A stretch of DNA of 19,198 nucleotides from Candidatus Gastranaerophilales bacterium (GCA_021202305.1 JAJQDG010000109.1:1-19198); one strand, 5' to 3'. Shown: positions 8,113-14,862, counted from the stretch's first letter. The notes: a model not told the origin generated them from the sequence alone. Made by a program: numbers and translations.

Positions 8113-8148
8113 AAAAACGCCTTTTTTATAAAATGGGCGTTTTTATTT
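8113..8148 (+). terminator. Rho-independent terminator after the GGGtGRT gene
   Basis: A perfect 9-bp inverted repeat, AAAAACGCC (8113-8121) with GGCGTTTTT (8136-8144), encloses a 14-nt loop. The 3' arm ends in a T-tract that continues as ATTTGT. It lies 34 nt after the stop codon and separates this operon from the hydrolase genes. Confidence 0.85.
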
Positions 8149-8182
8149 GTATAGTGTTTTTTGGTACTCTTTTTATTAACTA

Positions 8183-8222
8183 TTGTAACAAAAAGTAAAG
8201 TTTCTGCGCAAAATAACGATAA
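8183..8222 (+). promoter_or_regulatory. Near-consensus sigma-28 (FliA/SigD) type promoter with upstream TTGTAACAA box
   Basis: TAAAGTTT (8196-8203), 11 nt, then AACGATAA (8215-8222) matches the flagellar sigma-28 consensus TAAAGTTT-N11-GCCGATAA at all 8 bases of the -35 and 6 of 8 of the -10, with the exact spacing. Transcription would begin about 25 nt before the ATG at 8254, leaving room for GGAAGGAAAG (8231-8240) as ribosome binding site. A TTGTAACAA (8183-8191) lies 4 nt ahead of the -35 and recurs upstream of the next gene. Whether the host encodes this sigma factor cannot be seen here. Confidence 0.65.
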
Positions 8223-8253
8223 ATTTTAACGGAAGGAAAGCAAATAACCGAAA

Positions 8254-8397
8254 ATGAGCGAAAACTACACAATCGGCAGCTATACAATTGAAAGCAAGAC
8301 TTATTATGATGCGCTTGTTCAATCAGGCATAACGGATGATGCTACCCTTAAAAAGCTTGATACGGACGGTGATATGGTTTTGACGGAAGATGAACTT
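8254..8397 (+). repeat. Paralogous repeat, copy 1 (N-terminal module)
   Basis: The first 48 codons of this gene match those of the downstream gene (9307-9450) at 139 of 144 nt by my hand alignment. Only one difference changes a residue (Ile26 to Val). Identity falls sharply right after codon 48, apart from a conserved EEIEEKYEKQL segment. This indicates recent duplication or gene conversion limited to the N-terminal module. Confidence 0.9.
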
Positions 8398-9183
8398 ATT
8401 TCCATGGATTTATCCGATAGCGATACAACGGAAGATACCGGAGAAACAAGCACAAATTCTGAAGTTGAAGAAATTGAAGAAAAATATGAAAAACAGCTTA
8501 TCGCCTTGTATGAAGAACTGGATTCTCTTGAAAGCCAAAGACGAAATATATATAACAAAATAGGTACGGCTTCATCTGACGATATGGCGCAGTACATTTC
8601 AAATGCAGAAGATATAACATCAGATATTAAAACAACGCGCCTCAGTATTGTTCAAACTTTAAGCAATAAAGAAGCCGCTGTTGAAGCCGCGCAAAATTCC
8701 GCAAGTACATCGTCTTCATCTTCTACAGTAAGTACAACATCATCTTCAGGCTCCGGAACAATAACGGGTACAAGCAGTGTAGCTGATATGATGAAAAAAG
8801 TTTCAAAATTCTCACAGGGCGTTCTGGCTGATAAAGCTGATTACATTGATGAATTATGCGCTGAATACAATATTGATTCGGCACTTGTGCTTGCAATTAT
8901 GTCGCTTGAAACCGGATATGGAACAAGCAGCGCAATTGTAAATTATAATAACCCCGGCGGCATGATGAAATCAGGCTCTATTATTCATTACAGCAGCTTG
9001 GAAGAAGGTATCGAAGCGGTTATTAAAAACCTTGCCAATAATTATATCGGTCAGGGGCTTACTACCATATCGGAAATTGGCGCAAAATATTGTCCGTCAA
9101 GCCAGAGTTGGATAGATAGCGTTACTTCTATCTATAATACGCTTACTGACGGCAATATTACATCGGGAACCAATCTGGCGTAA
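8254..9183 (+). CDS. EF-hand/coiled-coil protein with C-terminal glucosaminidase-like domain
   Basis: A 309-residue modular protein. Residues 1-50 form a shared N-terminal module with a calcium-binding-type loop, DTDGDMVLTEDE (36-47), which has acidic ligands at positions 1, 3, 5 and 12. An acidic linker and a coiled coil follow (about 70-145, EIEEKYEKQL...), then a Ser/Thr-rich flexible linker (150-174). The C-terminal domain (about 178-300) resembles FlgJ/GH73-type beta-N-acetylglucosaminidases: IDSALVLAIMSLETGYG with likely catalytic Glu219, NYNNPGGMM at 230-238, and SLEEGIEAVIKNLANNYI. It probably cleaves peptidoglycan glycan strands. No Sec or Tat signal is present, so the export route is unexplained. 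The ATG is preceded by GGAAGGAAAG, 13 nt away, which is long. The next gene repeats its first 144 nt almost exactly. Confidence 0.82.
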   Translation: MSENYTIGSYTIESKTYYDALVQSGITDDATLKKLDTDGDMVLTEDELISMDLSDSDTTEDTGETSTNSEVEEIEEKYEKQLIALYEELDSLESQRRNIYNKIGTASSDDMAQYISNAEDITSDIKTTRLSIVQTLSNKEAAVEAAQNSASTSSSSSTVSTTSSSGSGTITGTSSVADMMKKVSKFSQGVLADKADYIDELCAEYNIDSALVLAIMSLETGYGTSSAIVNYNNPGGMMKSGSIIHYSSLEEGIEAVIKNLANNYIGQGLTTISEIGAKYCPSSQSWIDSVTSIYNTLTDGNITSGTNLA

Positions 9184-9187
9184 ACTT

Positions 9188-9229
9188 TTGTAACAATCAC
9201 TTAAACTTTTACTATCAAACAGCCGTAAA
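9188..9229 (+). promoter_or_regulatory. Diverged second copy of the sigma-28-like promoter
   Basis: TTGTAACAA (9188-9196), 5 nt, TAAACTTT (9202-9209), 12 nt, GCCGTAAA (9222-9229). The order and spacing mirror the element ahead of the preceding gene, with one base extra in each gap. The -35 matches the sigma-28 consensus at 7 of 8 bases and GCCGTAAA matches GCCGATAA at 6 of 8. A second TAAACTTT begins in the stop codon at 9181, 21 bp upstream of the first, and could be an operator half-site. The 5' leader would be about 70 nt. Confidence 0.42.
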
Positions 9230-9306
9230 TATATACAAAAGGAAGGTACTAAAAGGGTAATTTCATTGATTCAAATACTAACCTCGATTTATCATAGGGA
9301 ACTATC

Positions 9307-9450
9307 ATGAGCGAAAACTACACAATCGGCAGCTATACAATTGAAAGCAAGACTTATTATGATGCACTTGTTCAATCAGGTGTAACGGATGATGCTACCC
9401 TTAAAAAGCTTGATACAGACGGTGATATGGTTTTGACGGAAGATGAGCTT
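9307..9450 (+). repeat. Paralogous repeat, copy 2 (N-terminal module)
   Basis: Second copy of the 144-nt module described at 8254-8397. The first 59 nt are identical in the two copies, and the five differences are spread over the remainder. Outside this block the two genes share only the promoter architecture and the general coiled-coil composition. Confidence 0.9.
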
Positions 9451-10278
9451 GTTTCAATAGAAATATCAGACACAGATGAAACGGATGAAACTGAAACTGC
9501 TTCAACCGAAGAAGAAGAAATTGAAGAAAAATACGAAAAACAGCTGCTTACACTATATGAAGAAATTGAAAATTTAGAAGATGAACGCAGAAAATATTAT
9601 AATCAAGCTGCCTGTGCTTCAGATTTAGAAGAAATGCAGCAGTATATTGAAAGTGCTGAAAGCGCTACAAGCGAAATACAGTCATTGAGAGCTCAAATTG
9701 TTACGCTTCTGTCCAATAAAGAAACCGAAATTGCAAACCTTGATTCAAATTCGGAATATACCGTAAGTACTTCATCAGACGGTGTAACTGCAACAAGTAT
9801 ATCTGATGTTGATTTTGACTTCACAGAAAATTTAACTGAAAGCCAGCAAAGCAGTGTTGAAGCGTTTAAAGAAAACTGGGAAGCAAATAAATCCAGATAT
9901 CAATCTGTTGCTGCGCAAACTGGTGTACCTGCCGAACTTATTGCGGCAATTCACTGGAGAGAAGCATCAGGCAGCTTTAACGCCAGATTGCAAGACGGCG
10001 GCTCATTAGGCAGCTATTCAAGCTGGGAAGAATCTGCAATTGCAGCGTTATCAGGGAACTATGGCACAATTGACGTGAATGATATTACAACCTGGTATGA
10101 TTACGCGGAACATTACAACGGCATGGGCTACAGCAATCGCGGCGTAACTTCGCCTTATGTTTGGGCAGGCACTTCAAACTATACATCAGGAAAATACGTT
10201 GCAGACGGTGTATATGATGCAAGTTATGTAGATAAACAGGTAGGTGTTGCCGTATTATTGAAAGCAATTATGACCTAA
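9307..10278 (+). CDS. EF-hand/coiled-coil protein with C-terminal lysozyme-like domain
   Basis: A 323-residue paralogue of the preceding gene. It has the same N-terminal module (47 of 48 residues identical, EF-hand-like loop 36-47), an acidic linker, and a coiled coil (about 68-146, EIEEKYEKQLLTLYEEIENL). The C-terminal domain (about 180-323) is unrelated to its neighbour and resembles a phage/bacterial lysozyme-like family: VPAELIAAIHWREASGSFNARLQDG with likely catalytic Glu219, then HYNGMGYSNRGVTSPYVWAG and NYTSGKYVADGVYDASYVDKQ. It probably cuts peptidoglycan. No signal peptide is present and the Ser-rich linker is much shorter. AGGGA lies 7 nt before the ATG. No candidate inhibitor gene follows; the next gene is def. 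Confidence 0.82.
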   Translation: MSENYTIGSYTIESKTYYDALVQSGVTDDATLKKLDTDGDMVLTEDELVSIEISDTDETDETETASTEEEEIEEKYEKQLLTLYEEIENLEDERRKYYNQAACASDLEEMQQYIESAESATSEIQSLRAQIVTLLSNKETEIANLDSNSEYTVSTSSDGVTATSISDVDFDFTENLTESQQSSVEAFKENWEANKSRYQSVAAQTGVPAELIAAIHWREASGSFNARLQDGGSLGSYSSWEESAIAALSGNYGTIDVNDITTWYDYAEHYNGMGYSNRGVTSPYVWAGTSNYTSGKYVADGVYDASYVDKQVGVAVLLKAIMT

Positions 10279-10320
10279 ACTATGATTTAAGACAGTGTTT
10301 TAAAAATTCAAATTGCAAAA

Positions 10321-10399
10321 GCCGGTGCTGATATGAAAGCAAGGCACAATGCCGTTATCCGTATCAGCCGCCGGCTCCGGCAGACAATTTTGGCGGATA
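10321..10399 (+). other. GC-rich, strongly structured intergenic element
   Basis: In an otherwise AT-rich intergenic region, GCCGG (10321-10325) pairs with CCGGC (10371-10375) and GCTGATA (10327-10333) pairs with TATCAGC (10362-10368). An inner hairpin is GGCA-CAA-TGCC (10343-10353). A competing pairing is also available: TATCCG (10356-10361) with CGGATA (10394-10399). It lies 43 nt after the lysozyme-like gene and just ahead of the def promoter. No T-tract follows on the plus strand, so it is not a standard intrinsic terminator. It may be a 3' UTR structure, a small RNA or a repeat-derived element; I recognise no known family. Confidence 0.5.
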
Positions 10400-10401
10400 T
10401 C

Positions 10402-10430
10402 TTGCCCCGTGCGGGCAAATTTGCTATAAT
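10402..10430 (+). promoter_or_regulatory. Extended -10 promoter for def, predicted leaderless
   Basis: TTGCCC (10402-10407), a 17-nt spacer, and TGC-TATAAT (10422-10430) with a perfect -10 and the extended TG element. The -10 ends 6 nt before the def ATG, so the expected start point falls on or next to the A of that ATG, and no Shine-Dalgarno precedes it. The spacer contains the perfect palindrome GCAAATTTGC (10415-10424) and overlaps an inverted repeat TTGCCC/GGGCAA (10402-10418); either could bind a regulator. Confidence 0.68.
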
Positions 10431-10436
10431 TTTCCT

Positions 10437-11018
10437 ATGGCAATTTTAAAAATATTTAAATACGGCAGTGAAATACTAAGACAAAAATCAAAAGAAGTAG
10501 GCAAAATTTCTAAAAAAATAAAGATTTTGGCTGAAAATATGATTGATACAATGTATGCAAATAACGGCGTCGGGCTTGCAGCGCCTCAGGTTGGCGAAAA
10601 TATCAGACTTTTTGTAGTAGATGTTTCTTTAGAAAACGAAAAATATAATCCTATTGTTTTTATTAATCCCAAAATAATAAGTCATGAAGGCGCATCACAT
10701 GAAAAAGAAGGGTGTTTGAGCTTTCCGAATGCTTTTGTAGATGTCAGAAGATATGCTTACATTAAAGTAAAAGCTCTTAATCTGTCCGGCAAACCGTTTA
10801 TAATTGAAGCAAAAGACGGCTCTTTGCTTTCGCGTGCAATTCAACATGAAAATGACCATCTGGATGGAATTTTGTTTATAGATCATGCAAGAAATATTTT
10901 TGAAACAATAAAAGCGCTTGAAGACAACGGTCTTGCCCCGCTTGAAAAAGATAAAATGCTTGATGAAGAAGAAATTGAAAATTTGCTTGTTGAGGATAAA
11001 ACAACAGAAAATGAATAA
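10437..11018 (+). CDS. def: Peptide deformylase
   Basis: Removes the formyl group from the N-terminal methionine of new proteins, using a bound divalent metal. The 193-residue protein has all three family motifs: GVGLAAPQ at 44-51, EGCLS at 91-95 (metal ligand Cys93) and QHENDHLDG at 136-144 (His137, catalytic Glu138, His141). The first residues, MAILKIFKYGSEILRQKS, align with the usual N-terminus, which supports the ATG at 10437 despite the lack of a ribosome binding site. The C-terminal tail after about residue 150 is acidic and longer than in E. coli. It overlaps fmt by 8 nt, the standard def-fmt partnership of initiator Met-tRNA formylation and later removal. Confidence 0.96.
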   Translation: MAILKIFKYGSEILRQKSKEVGKISKKIKILAENMIDTMYANNGVGLAAPQVGENIRLFVVDVSLENEKYNPIVFINPKIISHEGASHEKEGCLSFPNAFVDVRRYAYIKVKALNLSGKPFIIEAKDGSLLSRAIQHENDHLDGILFIDHARNIFETIKALEDNGLAPLEKDKMLDEEEIENLLVEDKTTENE

Positions 11019-11967
11019 AATATCGCTTGTTTTCTTTGCAACGCCTGATATAGCACTTAATTCTTTTTTGTCGCTTGTTAATGATTCTGATTTTGAAGTT
11101 AAGGCGCTTGTTACTAGAGCGCCGAAACCTGCAAACAGAGGTAAAAAAATAAAAAATTCAAAAATAAAAGAGCAGGCTGTTTTGCACAATATTCCTGTTA
11201 TTGAGCCTGTTAAACTTTCTTGTGATGAAAATGCAATCAGCCTGCTTGAAAAAATCTCGCCCGATTTTTTTGTAACTTTCGCCTACGGACAAATTTTAAC
11301 GGAGAAAATTTTAAATATTCCAAAATATGAAACAATAAATCTTCATGCCAGTCTGCTTCCTAAATACAGAGGCGCAAACCCGATTTGCGAATGCCTTTTA
11401 AACGGCGATAAAAAAACCGGCATTACAACAATGATAACTGTTTTAGAACTCGATGCAGGAGATATTTGCCTCACAAAAGAAATTGATTTGGACAGTGATA
11501 CAAATTATGAAACCCTCGCAGAAAAAATTTCCGCATTTTCTCCAAACCTTATTAAAGAAACTCTAAAAGGCTTATATTCAGGCACAATAAAACCATACGA
11601 GCAAAATGATGCTTTTGCCACCTTTACAAAAAAAATGAAAAAAGAGGATAAATTTTTGAATTTTTCATGTCCGGCTGAAACCGTACACAATAAAATCCGC
11701 GCTTTCTGCGGGGTAAATACCGCTCATTTTGTTTTTAAAGGCAAATTGATTAAGGTTTTAAAATCAACACCTGTTGAATGCTCTCAATCAAAAACAATAG
11801 GGGAAGTTCTTTCGGTAGATAAAAAAGGAGTTTTAATTGCATGCTCAAAAAATGCAATATTAGTGAAATCAGTTAAACCGGAAGGCAAAAACACTATGTC
11901 TGCTTATGATTGGAGTCTGGGTTCTAAAATTAAAAAGGGGGATATAATATGTACACAAGAGGAATAA
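11011..11967 (+). CDS. fmt: Methionyl-tRNA formyltransferase
   Basis: Transfers a formyl group from 10-formyl-THF to initiator Met-tRNA. From the ATG at 11011 the protein has 318 residues, close to E. coli Fmt. It starts MNKISLVFFATPDIA, the typical beginning of the formyltransferase fold, and has the catalytic triad as Asn110 and His112 in NLHASLLPKYRGANPI and Asp148 in LELDAGDI. A C-terminal tRNA-binding domain starts near residue 205. The frame is open from 10918 inside def, but the homology begins at 11011, where TGAGGA lies about 14 nt upstream. The last 19 nt overlap the chorismate mutase gene. Confidence 0.95.
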   Translation: MNKISLVFFATPDIALNSFLSLVNDSDFEVKALVTRAPKPANRGKKIKNSKIKEQAVLHNIPVIEPVKLSCDENAISLLEKISPDFFVTFAYGQILTEKILNIPKYETINLHASLLPKYRGANPICECLLNGDKKTGITTMITVLELDAGDICLTKEIDLDSDTNYETLAEKISAFSPNLIKETLKGLYSGTIKPYEQNDAFATFTKKMKKEDKFLNFSCPAETVHNKIRAFCGVNTAHFVFKGKLIKVLKSTPVECSQSKTIGEVLSVDKKGVLIACSKNAILVKSVKPEGKNTMSAYDWSLGSKIKKGDIICTQEE

Positions 11968-12308
11968 GAGGTGCTATTACCCTTTTTGAAAATACAAAAG
12001 AAGAGATAGAAAGCGCCGTTGTTGAATTAACTCAAAAAATTATTGATGAAAATTCAATTCAAAAAGAAGATATTACATTTATAATCTTTACGGTTACATC
12101 CGATATTAATGCGGATTTTCCCGCGAAATATGCAAGGCTCCATTTGGGGTTTGATACTGTCCCTATGATGTGTTATCGTGAAATGGAAGTTACAGGCGCG
12201 CTTTCGTTGTGCCTTCGCGCTCTTGTTGCAGTAAATACGGAAAAATCACAAAAAGAAATTAAACACTGTTATTTGCGAAATGCAAAAATTCTGAGGAAGG
12301 ATTTATAA
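11949..12308 (+). CDS. aroH: Chorismate mutase, AroH class
   Basis: Converts chorismate to prephenate, the branch point to phenylalanine and tyrosine. The 119-residue protein is the monofunctional AroH type (trimeric in Bacillus). It starts MYTRGIRGAITL and has FPAKYARLHLGF, then VPMMCYREMEVTGAL. The residues matching the B. subtilis active site, Arg7, Glu78, Arg90 and Tyr108, are all present at the same positions, and the C-terminal LRKDL matches too. The ATG has GGGGGAT about 5 nt upstream and overlaps fmt by 19 nt. Its place between fmt and two M16 peptidases has no obvious metabolic logic; no other aromatic pathway gene is in the window. Confidence 0.95.
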   Translation: MYTRGIRGAITLFENTKEEIESAVVELTQKIIDENSIQKEDITFIIFTVTSDINADFPAKYARLHLGFDTVPMMCYREMEVTGALSLCLRALVAVNTEKSQKEIKHCYLRNAKILRKDL

Positions 12309-12310
12309 TC

Positions 12311-13633
12311 ATGAAAAGAGAAAATATAAAATATCCTTATTTAACAAGACCGGTTGAAGTTATTACGTTTGATAACGGACACAGGCTTGTCCTTGCGCAT
12401 AAAAAAAGCACTATGGTCAATATAAGCACCTGGGTTGCAACCGGTTCAATTAATGAAAATGTCCAAAATAACGGCGTTTCACACTTTTTAGAGCATCTTA
12501 TGTTTAAAGGCACCCATAAATATAAAGCCGGCGAATTTGACAGAATTTTAGAACGCAAAGGCGGCATAATTAACGCTGCAACATGGAAAGATTATACATT
12601 TTATTATGTAACAATCCCTGTTGAAGAGTTTGATCTGGCGCTTCATTTGCATGCGGATATGATGATTGACCCTGTTTTGCCGGAAGAAGAAATAGGTTCG
12701 CCTTTTGAAATTAACGGAAATGCTCCTAAAGATAAACGCGAAAGATGTGTTGTAATTGAAGAAATCAGAATGGGGCAGGATAGAAACTGGCGGAAAGTTT
12801 ATAATGTTTTAAATGATGCTATGTATGAAAAACACCCCTATAAAAGGGATGTAATAGGCAGCGCAGAAATAATTTCCGCAATTTCAAGAGAAGAAATTAT
12901 GCGTTATTATAAAAGCTTTTACACGCCTTTTAATATGACAACCGTTATTGTCGGGGATTTTGAGTTTGAATATGCGATAAAAAAAGTGCAGGAGGAATTT
13001 AATTTTCAAAAATTTGATTGTTTTGAACCGCTTATTCCCGATAAAAAAGAAATAGAAACTTCTGTCAAAAATCCGAAAACAATTGAAAAAACGGCGCATA
13101 TAAATACAGGCTTTATGATGTGGGGTTTTCTTTGCGGCTGTCCGAAAAATTTAAAGGAAACAATTGCACTTGACCTTTTAACAACAATTCTGGGCGACGG
13201 GAAAAGCTCCAGATTAAATACAAAGCTTATTGAAAATGTCAAAGAACCATATGTGTATGAGGTTCAGGCTTCTCATTATCAATTTAAAGACGGCGATAAT
13301 TTTATGATAGATATTAATTTCAATGCGGATAAAAAGGATACCGTTCTGTCCGATATAAAAAATGAGCTTGAAACCCTTTCAAATATAAGCGAAGAAGAAG
13401 TTCAAAAAGCTAAAAAATTTGCAAAAGTAAACTTCGCTCAAGAAGCCGAAACTGTTTCTTCCATAGGGGATATGATCGGGGAATTTATGACCGTATTCGG
13501 GGATTTATCTCTTGCGAATGAGTATCTGTTTAAATTGGATGAAATAGACAATATTTATCTTCAAGAAACGGCGAAAAAATATCTTTCGCCGGAATTAGCA
13601 GCTGTAAGTATTTTAATGCCGGAGGCAAAATAA
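12311..13633 (+). CDS. M16 family zinc metallopeptidase, catalytic member
   Basis: A 440-residue processing-peptidase-type protein with the inverted zinc motif HFLEH at 58-62 in NGVSHFLEHLMFKGTHKYKAGEFD, and the downstream glutamate ligand in ERCVVIEEIRMGQD (Glu150 or 151). Between them, near 128-140, is an insert of about 12 residues (IGSPFEINGNAPK) not usual in the mitochondrial or Bacillus-type enzymes. The second half has the weaker M16 fold with SSRLNTKLIENVKEPYVYEV. There is no signal peptide. It starts 2 nt after aroH with AGGAAGGA about 10 nt upstream, and its stop abuts the next gene. With that inactive partner it probably forms a mitochondrial-processing-peptidase-like heterodimer. 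Substrates are unknown. Confidence 0.92.
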   Translation: MKRENIKYPYLTRPVEVITFDNGHRLVLAHKKSTMVNISTWVATGSINENVQNNGVSHFLEHLMFKGTHKYKAGEFDRILERKGGIINAATWKDYTFYYVTIPVEEFDLALHLHADMMIDPVLPEEEIGSPFEINGNAPKDKRERCVVIEEIRMGQDRNWRKVYNVLNDAMYEKHPYKRDVIGSAEIISAISREEIMRYYKSFYTPFNMTTVIVGDFEFEYAIKKVQEEFNFQKFDCFEPLIPDKKEIETSVKNPKTIEKTAHINTGFMMWGFLCGCPKNLKETIALDLLTTILGDGKSSRLNTKLIENVKEPYVYEVQASHYQFKDGDNFMIDINFNADKKDTVLSDIKNELETLSNISEEEVQKAKKFAKVNFAQEAETVSSIGDMIGEFMTVFGDLSLANEYLFKLDEIDNIYLQETAKKYLSPELAAVSILMPEAK

Positions 13634-14857
13634 ATGAAAAATATTCAAGTTAACAATATAAATGTACTTTTTGAAAATATTGAAGATACTCCAAGAAGCG
13701 CGATTTATCTTTATTTTGCAACAGATAAAAAAATGCCGTATGAAGGCTGCCATGTACTTTTAGGAAATTTACTTCTGCAAGGCACCGATAAAAAAACGGC
13801 GGAAGAAATAGCCCTGGAGCTTGAAAATTTAGGAATTGAAGTAACGGTTGATTCAAGGTGCGATTTTCTCAAAGTTTCGATTTTGTGCCTGAATGAAGAT
13901 ATCGCCCCTGCGCTTGAAATTGTCAATGATTTTATGATTAATGCTAATTTTATGACATTTAATAAAGAAGTGTATAAATTTAAAGGCGAAACGCTTTCTT
14001 CGCTTGATTCTCCGGTAACAAAAGCATCTGACAGATTTTATAGGGAAATCTTCAAAAACCACAGATACGGTTCTACAAATACAAAAATTCTTGAAACAAT
14101 AGATGATATGAAAGTTGAGCATGTGAGAGAATATTATAAAAACTTGCTTTCGGGAAACAAGGTAATTTCAATTTGCGCAGATGTAAAAGACGAAGATGCC
14201 TTTTTAAATTTGGTTACATCAAAACTCAAGTTTATGGCAAACAGCGCAAATGCAGAAATTCAAAAAGAACCGGTTCAACATAGCGAAGGATTGATTAAAA
14301 TCACTAAAGAAGATGCAAAACAGGCGCAAATTTTTCAAGGTTGGATAACGGAGGGCATCGGCAGCGAAGATTGCGCCAAACTAAATATTTTAAATAATGT
14401 TTTGGGCGGTGCAGGGCTTTCATCAAGGCTCTTTGTTGAACTGCGCGATAAAAGGGGGCTTGCCTATACCGTTAGAAGCAGCTATAAAACATTAAGACAT
14501 GGGGCTTATTTTGCACTTTACATAGGAACAGAACCCTCCAATATAAAAAAATCTCTTGAAGGGTTTAAAACCGAAATAGAGCGCGTAATAAAAGAGCCTC
14601 CGGAACAGGAAGAATTAAGGGGCGCAATAGAAAACTATACGGGTAAATATAAATATTTTTACACTCAAACAAATGCCCAAATTGCAAGCTCTAACGGTTG
14701 GAACTACATAAACGGCGCGGGCTTGGATTATAACGAAAAATTGATTGAACAAATTAAAAAAATAACGCAGGAGGACATTATTGAAGTTACAAAGAAATAT
14801 TTACTTAAAGCACCAACTACCGTAGTTCTTGCACCCGGCGAGTATCTTAATTTTTAA
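13634..14857 (+). CDS. M16 peptidase-like protein, non-catalytic partner
   Basis: A 407-residue M16 homologue that has lost the zinc site: the HFLEH position reads VLLGN (41-45), followed by the still recognisable LLLQGT. The C-terminal half keeps the conserved block GGAGLSSRLFVELRDKRGLAY (258-278) with the Arg and Tyr that in two-subunit M16 enzymes complete the active site or bind substrate. Gene order catalytic then non-catalytic, with stop and start directly adjoining (TAAATG) and GGAGG 9 nt upstream, points to an obligate heterodimer made in equal amounts. No signal peptide is seen, so it acts in the cytoplasm unless exported another way. Confidence 0.9.
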   Translation: MKNIQVNNINVLFENIEDTPRSAIYLYFATDKKMPYEGCHVLLGNLLLQGTDKKTAEEIALELENLGIEVTVDSRCDFLKVSILCLNEDIAPALEIVNDFMINANFMTFNKEVYKFKGETLSSLDSPVTKASDRFYREIFKNHRYGSTNTKILETIDDMKVEHVREYYKNLLSGNKVISICADVKDEDAFLNLVTSKLKFMANSANAEIQKEPVQHSEGLIKITKEDAKQAQIFQGWITEGIGSEDCAKLNILNNVLGGAGLSSRLFVELRDKRGLAYTVRSSYKTLRHGAYFALYIGTEPSNIKKSLEGFKTEIERVIKEPPEQEELRGAIENYTGKYKYFYTQTNAQIASSNGWNYINGAGLDYNEKLIEQIKKITQEDIIEVTKKYLLKAPTTVVLAPGEYLNF

Positions 14858-14862
14858 TATAT

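Noticed and set aside
8254..10278. Toxin-immunity or phage lysis cassette
   Set aside because: No holin-like membrane gene, no small inhibitor gene next to either hydrolase, and no phage structural gene is present in the window.
10321..10400. Structured element as an integron attC site, tRNA or standard terminator
   Set aside because: It lacks the attC core sites, has no TpsiC or anticodon arm layout, and has no T-tract after the stem, so none of these fits.
10695..11189. 164-residue minus-strand open frame across the def/fmt junction
   Set aside because: It is antisense to both genes, with Phe/Ile/Lys-rich low-complexity composition; def and fmt motifs are complete on the plus strand.
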